64,000 nt of DNA, from assembly GCA_965262425.1 (NCBI GenBank), contig OZ253536.1:5022001-5086000 (forward strand), read 5' to 3'. The stretch comes from CAZOZZ01 sp965262425. Its GTDB lineage: Bacteria; Acidobacteriota; Terriglobia; 20CM-2-55-15. The position numbers and the translations under genes are program-made. Position 1 is the first letter of the stretch. The number at the start of each line of letters is the position of its first letter. The notes beneath the pieces are model-generated. The model was given only the letters and a program-made list of their open reading frames with translations. It was not told the DNA's origin and made no database searches. Shown here one piece after another: positions 35,191-44,524 of the stretch.

Positions 35191-36538
35191 GTTTTGGCCA
35201 CGTTTCGACGCCGGAATCCAAGACTATCATAGAGCATCATCCACCCTGATCCGGCAAGGACGGATAATGTCGGGCCCATCGGAACGCGGAATCGGGAGTA
35301 GGTTTCCGCGCCAATGGAAAGCAACGTGAAATATCCCAGGACCACGACCAAAAGGACGAAAAACTCCCGTGCCCGTCCTTGGCCCCGTAAGAACGCCACG
35401 ATCGCAACAAGGACTCCAAGGTACAACAGGGCCAGGTAAAACAGCGCCCATATCTTGACGCCTGTGATCCAGAAAGGCCCTTCTGTTCCGAGCAACTCTC
35501 CGACGCCGTTGCGGATCACGGTTACGAGACTGCCGGGTGTCCGTTCCCCGGGCATGGGCCGGCCGGTCGGGCCGAGGTTGTTGATGTCGGCGTTTGAGAT
35601 GCCCAGATACAGCTTGACCAGACCATCCACGGCCTGACGGAAGGTGAGAAGCGGATGCGCGGCCAGGATTCGAATCCCCTCGGACCCCATCCAGACCGCG
35701 ATTTCTCCTTCATTCATACCGCGCTCGTTCTGCACCCGATCCCTGGTTTGCCGAAACTCGGACTGCACCTGATCCAGGCTCCGGCCGCTCAGCCGGGCAG
35801 TGTTCCAGGCTGCGCGATATTCATAGAGGTTGATCGAAGAGGTCGTGGGGAAGAATAACTGGTCCGTCTGGACATAGTTACGTGCGACCCACAGGAGGGG
35901 GAGAAACAGCGATCCGGCCACGAAGACAGCGACGGGCGTCTGCCAGCGGCGACGTTTCCTTACCAACGTCACGCCCATCCAGACCGCGACGGGAACAAAC
36001 AGGAACACACCTACGGGCCTGCACAAAGCCACGAGGGAAAAACCGACGCCGACTGCCGCTGTCTCGGGCAGTCCGGAGTTCTTCCTGGAAATTCCGAACA
36101 ATCCGGCAATTGCGGCCGTGAGCAGGAACGTGAAGAGAGAGTCCGCCAGAAGCTGACTCGAAGAGATCGCACCCGTGAGGTCCGCCCCATGAAGAGAAGC
36201 GCCACAATCGCGGCGCTCATTCCGAAAGCGGCGCCTGCAACGTAGAACATCAGAGCCACGGTGGCGAGTGAGACGATAATCTGCACCAGAGCAATGACCG
36301 CCGGATTCGAAGATACGACCTTGCTCACGGCCGCAAGAAAGACGGGATAGATTGGGGTTCGGGCGAAACTCGGAAACGCCCCGTCTTCGAGCAGTCGTTC
36401 GCCCGGTGCCAGGTAGGTGACCGTGTCGGGCTGAACGAACGCGTCTGGATGTTGAAGATAGGCGTACCACACGGCGAGGCGGACCGTCAGGGCGAGTCCC
36501 AGCAGGAGGAAGACGGGGATTCTGTGCGGCTTCACCAT
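35187..36538 (-). pseudogene. GT39/ArnT-like membrane glycosyltransferase, frameshifted
   Basis: A polytopic membrane protein of about 450 residues. The first frame, from 36538, reads through the N-terminal helix, DTVTYLAPGERLLEDG and the family-like FARTPIYPVFLAA loop up to ALLFMG; the rest continues in another frame as DLTGAISSSQLLADSLFTF. Adding one C to the CCCC run at 36185-36188 (plus strand) gives MGADLTG and a continuous protein. Such enzymes move sugars from polyprenyl carriers to lipid or protein. The remaining sequence has no other lesion, so a homopolymer read error is as likely as true loss. Confidence 0.75.
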
Positions 36539-36586
36539 CTTGAGAGATCCTGCACGATTTTCGAGCGGATCGCCAGCTTTGCGGCG

Positions 36587-37357
36587 TCAGACCGTTTCCT
36601 GGACTAGCGTACTGAGTGCGAAGGCGAGGAACAGCAGCCCGTTATAGGCGGTGTGGACGATCAGGGGAGGGATCATGGATCCAGTTCGTTCGCGAAGATC
36701 GGAGAGAACATACCCGACGGCGAAGATCATGAGCATACCCGCATAGCTTCCCAGTAGTTGCGGAATGTGCAGCAGCGCAAAGAGAAGGGCGGTCGTTCGA
36801 ACAGTGATGGAACTCCCACCAATTTCTTCCAGTACCCGAAAGAGAATTCCCCGAAAGATCATTTCCTCGAGAAACGGAGCGATGCCGACGCCGAAAATCG
36901 CAAACGCCATGACTGCCTGAGGGGTGTTGAGCAACCGTTCGATTGGAGGGCTGCTGCTTGGAGGAAACAGTACGCCAACCACCATGGCTAAGAACGCCAG
37001 GCCCGCCCCCCTCACGACGAGCGAAGCGTTAGTTGCCTCGTAGCGCCGCCGCCAGCGCATTTCCTCAAAGAACCGACGTCCGTATACGAAGCGCACCACG
37101 GCGGCTGCCAGGCCAATGAAGGCCAGGTTCGCAAACAGAGTTCCCGCCAGCGCCCGCATGGCATCAGCGCTCTCACCCCGGAAAGAGATCAGGGTGACCA
37201 CCCCGAGTGCAACCAACTGCAAAAGCAAGAAGCCAATGACGAAGCCGCCCAGGGTCAGTATGAAAACCGCGACGTCCCAACTGGTCCAGGAAATGCGCGC
37301 TTGGGGTGCCCCAAGCGGTGTGATCGGTTCTTCGCTCGAGGGGTTTTCAGTCACCAC
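36587..37357 (-). CDS. CPBP family intramembrane glutamic endopeptidase
   Basis: The 256-residue membrane protein contains EEMIFRGILFRVLEE, with the paired Glu and the Arg of the CAAX/Abi motif 1, and a later FALLHIP His motif. About eight hydrophobic segments are seen. Members process prenylated or bacteriocin-related substrates or act in self-immunity; the substrate here is unknown. It lies 48 bases downstream of the glycosyltransferase start on the same strand. Confidence 0.85.
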   Translation of the reverse strand: MVTENPSSEEPITPLGAPQARISWTSWDVAVFILTLGGFVIGFLLLQLVALGVVTLISFRGESADAMRALAGTLFANLAFIGLAAAVVRFVYGRRFFEEMRWRRRYEATNASLVVRGAGLAFLAMVVGVLFPPSSSPPIERLLNTPQAVMAFAIFGVGIAPFLEEMIFRGILFRVLEEIGGSSITVRTTALLFALLHIPQLLGSYAGMLMIFAVGYVLSDLRERTGSMIPPLIVHTAYNGLLFLAFALSTLVQETV

Positions 37358-37363
37358 GGGCTC

Positions 37364-38332
37364 CTAGTCCGACTGCTTCAGCGCCGCGGCAATCAGCGGA
37401 AGCATGATCTCATGGTGGCCGGTCAGTGCAATGGCCTGACCACCCCCTTGGGTCGGCCGTTTGAGTACGTTCTGGGTGGGCCGGTAGTGTTGGATGAAAT
37501 CCAGATTTGCCGTCGTGAACCCGGTCAGCGAACCACCCAGGTTTCGAACGACCGAGACTGCTTTGAGGAAGACCTCCGGTAGGATCACCGCGGACCCCAC
37601 GTTCACGTAGACTCCCCCTCCGTCCAGTCCCTTGGTCAGTTCGCACAAGAGCTTGAAGTCTCGCATCGTCCCCTCGCCCAGCTTTTCCCCTGAAGCGGAC
37701 GGGTGGATGTGGGTGATGTCGGTGCCTATAGCCAGATGGACGGTCACCGGAATCGATCGTGAATATGCCTCTGCGAGGACGCTGGCGTCGCGATGCTTGA
37801 ACGGGATGTCTCGACCGGACTCGACGATAAAACGCCCGATGCTCTCTCCGATCCCGATTCCGTCCATCGCTCCCCGGTTGATCGCGACGTTGACGTATTC
37901 GCCGGTTTCCCGCGCCATGCCGAATCGACCCGAACCCAGTTCGTTTTCGACTTCTTCAGAAGTCGATCCTTCAAATGCAATTTCAAAATCATGAATCGCG
38001 GCCGCGCCGTTCATTGCGATGCCGCTGACGAACCCGTCGCGCATCAACTCCACCATGGTCGGCCCCAGGCCGCACTTGATGACATGGCCCCCCATACCCC
38101 AGATCACAGCTTTTTCGGATGTCCGCGCCGATCGAATCGCGGCAATGAGGTTCCGCAACCGTTCGGCCCCGAGAATTCCAGGGAGCTTCTCTATGAAGTC
38201 CCCGACCGAATCGTCCGCACTGGAGGGCTTGGCAAAAAGGCCGACGTGTACCTTGCTGGTCCGATCGCCGATCGGGTAGGTGGAGACGTCGTCGAACTCC
38301 AGGGGACGGATTGGATACTTCGATTCGGACAT
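37364..38332 (-). CDS. Deoxyhypusine-synthase-like protein
   Basis: 322 residues from the ATG at 38332; the frame is open to 38557 but that part overlaps uvrA and is low-complexity Arg/Gly/Pro. Conserved blocks are IWGMGGHVIKCGLGPTMVEL, MNGAAAIHDFEIAFEG, AIGTDITHIHPSA, GGGVYVNVGSAVILPEVFLK and the C-terminal HYRPTQNVLKRPT with TGHHEIMLPL. These remind me of bacterial members of the deoxyhypusine synthase superfamily, but I am not certain of the family and do not claim hypusine formation. The CPBP gene starts six bases after its stop. Confidence 0.5.
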   Translation of the reverse strand: MSESKYPIRPLEFDDVSTYPIGDRTSKVHVGLFAKPSSADDSVGDFIEKLPGILGAERLRNLIAAIRSARTSEKAVIWGMGGHVIKCGLGPTMVELMRDGFVSGIAMNGAAAIHDFEIAFEGSTSEEVENELGSGRFGMARETGEYVNVAINRGAMDGIGIGESIGRFIVESGRDIPFKHRDASVLAEAYSRSIPVTVHLAIGTDITHIHPSASGEKLGEGTMRDFKLLCELTKGLDGGGVYVNVGSAVILPEVFLKAVSVVRNLGGSLTGFTTANLDFIQHYRPTQNVLKRPTQGGGQAIALTGHHEIMLPLIAAALKQSD

Positions 38333-38379
38333 TAGTCTTGGATCGCTTGATGAGCGCTGGTTCCCCGGCCGGTCGGCTA

Positions 38380-41184
38380 TTATGCTTTTTTCTTCGAACG
38401 CCCGCGTGCCGTGCTTCGGACCCGACCGTTGGAGAGGACCTTGGAAAGGGCTCTCCCCGTGTAAGACCGCTTGGATCGGGCGACCTGTTCCGGTGTTCCG
38501 AGAGCCACCACACGACCGCCGCGGTCCCCGCCGTCCGGTCCCAGATCGACGACCCAATCGGCGGTCTTGATGACGTCCAGATGATGCTCGATTATGATCA
38601 CCGTGTTTCCCAGGCCTGTCAACCGGTTCAGAACGTCCAGGAGCTTTCGCACGTCGTCGAAATGCAGACCCGTCGTCGGTTCGTCCAGGATGTAGAGTGT
38701 TTTGCCGGTTGCCCGTTTGCTGAGCTCTTTCGCCAGCTTGATACGCTGGGCCTCACCACCAGACAGCGTCGTCGACGATTGCCCGAGGCAGACATAACCC
38801 AGCCCGACGTCCATCAACGTCTGGAGCTTTGCATAAACCTGAGGGATATTTTCGAGCACCCCAAGTGACTGTTCGACGGTGGCGCCGAGGAGTTCCGAGA
38901 TCGACATTCCGCGGTAACGGATCGCGAGAGTTTCGCTGTTGTAGCGTTTTCCACGACAGACTTCACACGAGACATAGACGTCGGGCAGGAAACTCATTTC
39001 GATCTTCCGGAGGCCATCACCTCTGCAGGCCTCGCACCGCCCACCCTTGACGTTGAAACTGAATCGGCCGGCCTTGTAGCCGCGTGCGCGCGACTCCGGC
39101 ATCATCGCGTAGAGTTCCCGAATGGGCGTGAACATTCCGGTGTAGGTCGCCGGATTGGATCTGGGAGTGCGGCCGATCGGTGACTGATCGATCTCGATCA
39201 CCTTGTCGATGTGTTCCATCCCACCGATCTTGAGATGACTCCCGGGTTCGTCCAGCGAGCGGTACAGCTTGCGCGCCATCGCCTTGTATAGGATGTCGTT
39301 GACCAGCGTCGACTTGCCGGATCCAGAAACCCCGGTCACGACCGTCATCAGCCCGAGGGGGAACGACACATCGATGTCCCGCAGATTGTGTTGGGAGCAC
39401 CCGGTCACGCTCAGTACCTTTTCCGTGGCCTTCCGGCGCTTCGCCGGGGTCGGAATCCTCTCCCGCCGGGACAAGTATTGCCCCGTCCGGCTTTCGGAGA
39501 CCTTGGCGATCGCATTCGGCGTCCCGAACGCGACAACTTTGCCGCCGGCGGTCCCGGCGCCAGGCCCGAGGTCTACCACGTAGTCCGCCTTCCGGATCGT
39601 GTCTTCGTCGTGCTCCACGACGATCACCGTGTTGCCGAGGTCTCTGAGCGCTTCCAGCGTTTCGAGCAAGCGGGAGTTGTCCTTGTGGTGGAGCCCGATG
39701 GAAGGCTCGTCCAGAACATAGAGGACCCCGCGCAACTTCGATCCGATCTGGGTTGCCAGCCGGATTCGCTGGCTTTCTCCGCCCGACAGCGTGTTGGCGG
39801 CTCGGTCCAGGCTGAGGTAATCCAGGCCGACTGCGCTCAGAAAGTCCAGCCGCTCATGGATTTCACGGATTACACGTCCGGCAATCTGCAGGTCCCGCCC
39901 GGTCGGTGTCAGGTCGGAAAAGAAAGCCACTGTCTTCTTGATCGGCCATGAAACGATGTCGGAGATCGTCCGTCCGTCGACCGTCACCGACAGGCTTTCC
40001 GGCCTCAATCGCCGCCCCTCACATTCAGAGCATGGCTTGGTGCCCATGTACTCGGTCAAGGCCTCGTCAGCTTCCTCTTCGTATTTCCGGTTGAGGATGT
40101 CGACAATGCCCTCCAACTTCTTGCCCCTTCCCCGAATGCCATGGAACACAGCCGTTTTTACCTTTGCGGACAGCTTTTCGAAAGGGACGCCGAGGTCCAC
40201 CCGGAAGTGGGTCGCGATCCTGGCCAGCTGCTCCTGGATTTCGTCATCGAACCAACCGTTCAGGCCCAGCCCACCATTGAGAATGGACTGAGACGGATCC
40301 GCAAGAATCCGCCCGGGGTCGAAGTCGAAACGCACCCCGATGCCGTTGCACTTCCGACAGGCCCCGTAAATACTGTTGAACGAGAAGGTACGAGGCTCGA
40401 TCGTGGGCATGCTGACACCGCACTCGACGCAGGCCATCGACTCGGAGTAGAGCTGTTCTTCGCCACCGACGATGGCGATTTGCACGATCCCCTTGGCAAG
40501 CTTGGTCGCCTGCTCGATCGAGGCCTCCAAACGCTTCTCGACGCCTTCCTTGATCATCAGCCGATCGACGACGACTTCGATCGTGTGGTTTTTGCGGCGA
40601 TTCAGTTCGATCGGCTCATCCAGGCTGTGCAGCACCCCGTCGATACGGGCTCGAACGAAACCGGATTGGGCGATCGAGGCCAGTAGGCTCTTGAACTCTC
40701 CCTTCCGGCCACGAACTACGGGCGCCAGGATCATCACCCGCTCCCCGTGGGGTAACGACTTGAGACCGCGAACGATCTGGTCGGGCGTCTGCCGGGAGAT
40801 CGGTTTGCGGCATTCCGGGCAATGAGGGACACCGATGGAGGAAAACAGCAGGCGAAGATAGTCGTAGATCTCGGTCACCGTGCCGACCGTAGATCTTGGA
40901 CTCCTGGAGGAAGTCTTCTGTTCGATCGAAATCGCAGGCGAAAGTCCCTCGATCGAATCGACATCCGGCGGTTCGAGCCGATCCAGGAACTGCCGTGCGT
41001 ACGCCGAGAGCGACTCGACATAACGCCGCTGGCCTTCGGCATAGACCGTGTCGAAAGCCAGGCTCGACTTACCCGATCCGCTCAGGCCCGTTACTACTGT
41101 CAACGTGTTACGGGGAATCTCCACGTTGACGTTCTTTAGATTGTGTTGCCGGGCACCCCGGATTGTTATGGATTCGATCGCCAT
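38380..41184 (-). CDS. uvrA: Excinuclease ABC subunit A
   Basis: The 934-residue damage-recognition ATPase carries two ABC modules: Walker A GLSGSGKSSLAFDT (residues 33-46) and GVSGSGKSTLVND, signatures LSGGESQRIRLATQ and LSGGEAQRIKLAKE, and zinc Cys pairs (CVECG/CRKC and CEACRGDG/CEVCRGKR). It is full length with a C-terminal basic tail (RGRSKKKA). It works with UvrB and UvrC, which are not in the window. The 255 bases between it and the GreB-like gene hold nothing I can identify. Confidence 0.97.
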   Translation of the reverse strand: MAIESITIRGARQHNLKNVNVEIPRNTLTVVTGLSGSGKSSLAFDTVYAEGQRRYVESLSAYARQFLDRLEPPDVDSIEGLSPAISIEQKTSSRSPRSTVGTVTEIYDYLRLLFSSIGVPHCPECRKPISRQTPDQIVRGLKSLPHGERVMILAPVVRGRKGEFKSLLASIAQSGFVRARIDGVLHSLDEPIELNRRKNHTIEVVVDRLMIKEGVEKRLEASIEQATKLAKGIVQIAIVGGEEQLYSESMACVECGVSMPTIEPRTFSFNSIYGACRKCNGIGVRFDFDPGRILADPSQSILNGGLGLNGWFDDEIQEQLARIATHFRVDLGVPFEKLSAKVKTAVFHGIRGRGKKLEGIVDILNRKYEEEADEALTEYMGTKPCSECEGRRLRPESLSVTVDGRTISDIVSWPIKKTVAFFSDLTPTGRDLQIAGRVIREIHERLDFLSAVGLDYLSLDRAANTLSGGESQRIRLATQIGSKLRGVLYVLDEPSIGLHHKDNSRLLETLEALRDLGNTVIVVEHDEDTIRKADYVVDLGPGAGTAGGKVVAFGTPNAIAKVSESRTGQYLSRRERIPTPAKRRKATEKVLSVTGCSQHNLRDIDVSFPLGLMTVVTGVSGSGKSTLVNDILYKAMARKLYRSLDEPGSHLKIGGMEHIDKVIEIDQSPIGRTPRSNPATYTGMFTPIRELYAMMPESRARGYKAGRFSFNVKGGRCEACRGDGLRKIEMSFLPDVYVSCEVCRGKRYNSETLAIRYRGMSISELLGATVEQSLGVLENIPQVYAKLQTLMDVGLGYVCLGQSSTTLSGGEAQRIKLAKELSKRATGKTLYILDEPTTGLHFDDVRKLLDVLNRLTGLGNTVIIIEHHLDVIKTADWVVDLGPDGGDRGGRVVALGTPEQVARSKRSYTGRALSKVLSNGRVRSTARGRSKKKA

Positions 41185-41439
41185 TCCGGTCTCAAAAGCT
41201 CCTGACGAAGGCTACAGTTGACTATCCTGAACGATGGAGAACCCTAAATCTTAGCTCAAGTGTCGTCGTGGTTCAAAGCAAAGTCCCCGGGAGGACAGGG
41301 GGGCGAACCGGGGAGTCTATCCGCCCTCTATCAACGACACATGTAGTGGTTTGTGTGGTGATCTCTTCGAACGGAGAGCCCCGCTTGGGCCGGATCGCCG
41401 AAGAGTTGTTCAACGAGTGGAAGCTGTTAAGGACGTCCG

Positions 41440-41961
41440 CTACGCGTATTGAATCCGGACGACTTCGAGCAAGACTGTGCCACGAGGCAACTGAAGCCGA
41501 ACTTCGTCGCCGACTTCCCGGGACTGTAAGGCCCTGGCGATCGGTGAAATCCAGCTGATCTTTCCGTTGTCCGGGTCCGTTTCGTCGACACCGCAGATCT
41601 GGTAGGTCTTTTCGATTCCTTCTTCGTCGCACACCGTGACACTCGCGCCGAAGGATACTCGGTCGGTGTTCCCCCTTGCGGGATCAATCACTTCGAAGTT
41701 GGCAATACGTTCCCCGAGGAGTCGAATCCGGCGGTCGATCTGGCGTTGTTTCTTCTTCCGGGCCGGCTCCCCTTCCGGGCCCGCCCGGTCGAGTTCCGCC
41801 GGCCGTTCCTTGCGTACGAGGTGGTCCAACTGCGCCCTCAGGCGAGCGGCACCGCCGGGAGTGATGTAGTTCTTAACGCCGGGCGGGAGGACATCGATCG
41901 GTTCCGGTAGCAGATCGTCGATATCTTCGTTGTCGGATTCCTTCGTAAATGCTCTGGCCAT
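41440..41961 (-). CDS. greB: GreB-like transcript cleavage factor
   Basis: The 173-residue protein has an acidic N-terminal extension of about 30 residues (ESDNEDIDDLLPEP), then NYITPGGAARLRAQLDHLVR, which starts the Gre coiled coil, and a C-terminal FKBP-like domain with YQICGVDETDPDNGKISWIS and SPIARALQSREVGDEV. These features fit GreB better than GreA or Rnk. It would rescue backtracked RNA polymerase. The coiled-coil tip acidic pair appears altered (PAELDRAGPEGE), so activity is likely but not proven. Confidence 0.8.
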   Translation of the reverse strand: MARAFTKESDNEDIDDLLPEPIDVLPPGVKNYITPGGAARLRAQLDHLVRKERPAELDRAGPEGEPARKKKQRQIDRRIRLLGERIANFEVIDPARGNTDRVSFGASVTVCDEEGIEKTYQICGVDETDPDNGKISWISPIARALQSREVGDEVRLQLPRGTVLLEVVRIQYA

Positions 41962-42000
41962 CGTGTACCTGCGCTTTGCTCCGGGCTCTCACCACGGACC

Positions 42001-42600
42001 CTAAGCGCTCTTTGCGTTTCCCGGCGACCAATCGTACTCCATGTACGAGGCGGTTTGAACCGCGACCTCGTTGCCCAACAGGCGTCGGACCACGTGAAAA
42101 GCCATGTCGATGCCAGCCGAGATACCGCCGGCCGCGATAATTTTCCCGTTGTCGACGATTCGGAGGTCTTTCCGGACCCGAGTATTCGGCGCCAGTTCGC
42201 CCAGCAAGTCGAAGGCGGCATGGTGGGTGGTTGCTTCCAGTCCTTCCAGCAAGCCAGCCCTGGCGAGTAACAGGGACCCAGTACAGACGGAAACGGTCAG
42301 CTCGGTCTTCCGGTTGCGGGATTTGATCCAGTCGAGGAGCCCGGCATTCTCCAGCAGCGGACGAGTTCCATATCCACCCGGAATGAGCAGGATATCCATA
42401 GAAGGTGCTTCGTCGAGCAGATACGTCGGGTTGACGCTCAGACCATTCCTTGCCGTGATCGGCCTGGATTCCGCAACCGTGAAGACGTTGAACGGTTTTT
42501 CCTCTTCGACGACCGTCACCGAGAACACCTCGAACGGCCCACAGAAGTCGAGCACTTCGACGTCGTCAAAGATCAGAATTCCAACGTTTCTGGTAACCAT
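42001..42600 (-). CDS. DJ-1/PfpI family protein
   Basis: The 199-residue protein has GILIFDDVEVLDFCGPFEVF, LLIPGGYGTRP and the nucleophile elbow SVCTGSLLLARAG (Cys106), followed by TTHHAAFDLL. This is the DJ-1/PfpI fold without an added AraC domain, close to the isonitrile hydratase-like group. Function could be a hydratase, a glyoxalase or a chaperone. It follows the divergent secreted gene at 42621-43556 in the same direction, 20 bases apart. Confidence 0.85.
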   Translation of the reverse strand: MVTRNVGILIFDDVEVLDFCGPFEVFSVTVVEEEKPFNVFTVAESRPITARNGLSVNPTYLLDEAPSMDILLIPGGYGTRPLLENAGLLDWIKSRNRKTELTVSVCTGSLLLARAGLLEGLEATTHHAAFDLLGELAPNTRVRKDLRIVDNGKIIAAGGISAGIDMAFHVVRRLLGNEVAVQTASYMEYDWSPGNAKSA

Positions 42601-42620
42601 GGTGCTTTAATCGTCTTGAT

Positions 42621-43556
42621 TCACTTCAAGTTTCCGCTCAGCCAGCCCAGGAGGTTCAGGACAAACCGCGCGTTCTGTTCGGCCATGGGTGAGTTCATTC
42701 CCATGGGTACCCGCCTGGGGCCCGAAACTTGCGCTGTGAACATCGCCGCCTCACCGAAGAACGCCGCGCGACCCTGGCCTAGTTCGAGTGCAGCCCCCTG
42801 ATACCAGCCATCCACGGATACACGCGGCGTTTCCTCCGTAAACTCCCAGGTCACTTCCGGCATCAACGAAACGAACTCCGGCGAGAAAACCATCAATGGC
42901 TGGATGGCGGCTTCAGCCTGGAAGGCCTGTCCCGTAAACGTCCGAACCGAATCGATGCGGTCGCTCGGATTGCCTCCGTTGGTGATCGGATGATCGCCCA
43001 GCGTTCCGGTGTCCCGTGCAAACAAGGTCGGCTTCGTGCCTGTCGTCGACCATTCGCTGTTTGGCGCATCTCCCAGTTCGAAAGCGAATCCATCGGTGAA
43101 CTGAATGTCAAACGCTTTGGCCAGCCCGATGGCAAATCCGGCAAACGGCATGTGATCGGCGATCAGCAGAAGGGCCCCCCCCATTTCAACCCATTCCCGC
43201 AGTGCCACAATCTCTTCATCCGTGAATGCCGATGGATTCGTGTCGCTCGATCGGGCATTCGAAATGACGAAGACGCGACAGCGGTCCAACACTTCTTTCG
43301 TTATTCGGGCCGCCGACGGTTCGACGCGGTACCCGTCACCGCGTACCACCTCGGCGAAAGTCCCGAAGCGTCCGTCTATCGTGTGAAAGTTGGAGTGAGC
43401 CTCGTCAACCAGAACCAGAGGACCCTGGTTCTGTTCGTACGCGGGTTCTTCGTTCACAAACTTGAAATCAGGGTCTGCAATCTGCTGCGCGGGCAACGTC
43501 GTCGCGACCATCAGGGGGAAGCAGCCTGCCACCACAACTGTTATCAGTTTCTTCAC
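42621..43556 (-). CDS. Secreted GATase-like (DUF4350-type) protein
   Basis: 311 residues from the GTG at 43556, chosen because it starts a signal peptide (VKKLITVVVAGCFPLM, ending LPAQQ) and has AGAGGA-like AGAGGAA upstream; the frame is open to 44222 but that part is antisense to the creatininase gene. The mature part has LVLVDEAHSNFHTIDGRFG, VISNARSSDTNPSAFTDEEI and WVEMGGALLLIADHMPFAG, the pattern of proteins with a glutamine-amidotransferase-like fold fused to surface functions. Exact role unknown. It diverges from the secreted creatininase with a 63-base shared promoter region. Confidence 0.65.
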   Translation of the reverse strand: MKKLITVVVAGCFPLMVATTLPAQQIADPDFKFVNEEPAYEQNQGPLVLVDEAHSNFHTIDGRFGTFAEVVRGDGYRVEPSAARITKEVLDRCRVFVISNARSSDTNPSAFTDEEIVALREWVEMGGALLLIADHMPFAGFAIGLAKAFDIQFTDGFAFELGDAPNSEWSTTGTKPTLFARDTGTLGDHPITNGGNPSDRIDSVRTFTGQAFQAEAAIQPLMVFSPEFVSLMPEVTWEFTEETPRVSVDGWYQGAALELGQGRAAFFGEAAMFTAQVSGPRRVPMGMNSPMAEQNARFVLNLLGWLSGNLK

Positions 43557-43619
43557 AATATTCCTCTGACAAACTTTACTATACCTGCATTCTCTGTCCA
43601 CAGCAGGAGGTTCAAGCTG

Positions 43620-44444
43620 ATGAAGTTCAGGATCGCGTTTTCGTTTATTGCAATCGGGTTGGCGGCGAGTTCGGCGCTCGCACAGGCTCAACCATCCACT
43701 CGCGAGATGAACCTGCTGGGTTGGCAGGAGTTCGGGGAGCTTGTGCCCGATCAAGTCGAAACCGTCCTCATCCCGACCGGAACGCTTGAACCTCACGGCG
43801 TCCTTCCCAATGGCTCGGACAATCTGGCGCCCGAAGCGATGGCACGGGACCTTGCCGGGCGACTGAACGCACTGATCGCCCCGACATTGAATTATGGGGT
43901 CACCGGATCTCTCGATGCCTTTCCAGGGACCTTTTCGATCGGCGCCGACGCATACGAAGCATTCATCATGGACGTGATGACAGGCCTGGCGCGAAGTGGT
44001 TTCCGAAACCTGGTTATCTTGAACGGGCACGGCGGAGGCCAGACAGCAATCCTCGAGAGGGTGGCCGAACAAGTCGGGCGCCGGGAACGCGTCCGCACGC
44101 TGGTCACAAACTGGTGGTCCATCGCCAGCGAGATCACCTTTGACGTGTTCGGAGAAGACGGCGGCCATGCGGGGAACAACGAAAGCGCCTACGTCCAGGC
44201 GATCGTTCCCGACCATGTCCATCCGGAAAGGTACTCGGCGGATATGGCGACCCCGGGTTCATCGCCATCCGGATGGCGCGCCTACCCGTTCCCGTCGTCA
44301 ATCATCCTCTATCAGCCAGGTCAGGGTTACCCGGACTTCGACCCGGAGAAGGCGAGCACCTACTTCCGGCGGGTAAACGAGCGGATGGCGGCGTTGATCG
44401 CGTCCACGATAGAAAAATGGGGTCGTGCGGGAATCTTCCGATAA
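43620..44444 (+). CDS. Exported creatininase family hydrolase
   Basis: 274 residues from the ATG at 43620, which has AGGAGG at 43605-43610. Residues 1-22 form a signal peptide ending SALAQ, unusual for a family that is mostly cytoplasmic. Metal-site motifs are LIPTGTLEPHGVLPNGSDN, ILNGHGGGQ and GGHAGNNESA (Glu, His, Asp, His and Glu ligands of the two-metal site). Substrate may be creatinine-like lactams or a formamide; not decidable from sequence. Divergent from the secreted GATase-like gene. Confidence 0.85.
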   Translation: MKFRIAFSFIAIGLAASSALAQAQPSTREMNLLGWQEFGELVPDQVETVLIPTGTLEPHGVLPNGSDNLAPEAMARDLAGRLNALIAPTLNYGVTGSLDAFPGTFSIGADAYEAFIMDVMTGLARSGFRNLVILNGHGGGQTAILERVAEQVGRRERVRTLVTNWWSIASEITFDVFGEDGGHAGNNESAYVQAIVPDHVHPERYSADMATPGSSPSGWRAYPFPSSIILYQPGQGYPDFDPEKASTYFRRVNERMAALIASTIEKWGRAGIFR

Positions 44445-44482
44445 CAGCCGAAGTTCGTGAGCCACAGTCCGTTATTCCGACA

Positions 44483-44524
44483 AAGGAGAGGCGCGTATGA
44501 ATCTCAGCACACGCGAGTCTTTGT
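44483..44524 (+). other. Orphan ribosome site and start codon, gene cut off
   Basis: AAGGAG (44483-44488) is followed eight bases later by an ATG (44497) and nine plausible codons (MNLSTRESL) before the sequence runs into the end of the kinase gene on the other strand. The frame stays open to 44775 but the rest is antisense to the kinase and low in protein character. It looks like the start of a gene that once followed the creatininase and was lost by rearrangement. Confidence 0.35.

Noticed and set aside
41185..41439. Possible RNA gene in the uvrA-greB gap
   Set aside because: A TTCAAA-like stretch suggested a T-loop, but no cloverleaf or other fold could be built.
42990..43619. 210-residue N-terminal extension of the creatininase
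   Set aside because: It is antisense to the secreted GATase-like gene; the ATG at 43620 has AGGAGG and begins a signal peptide.
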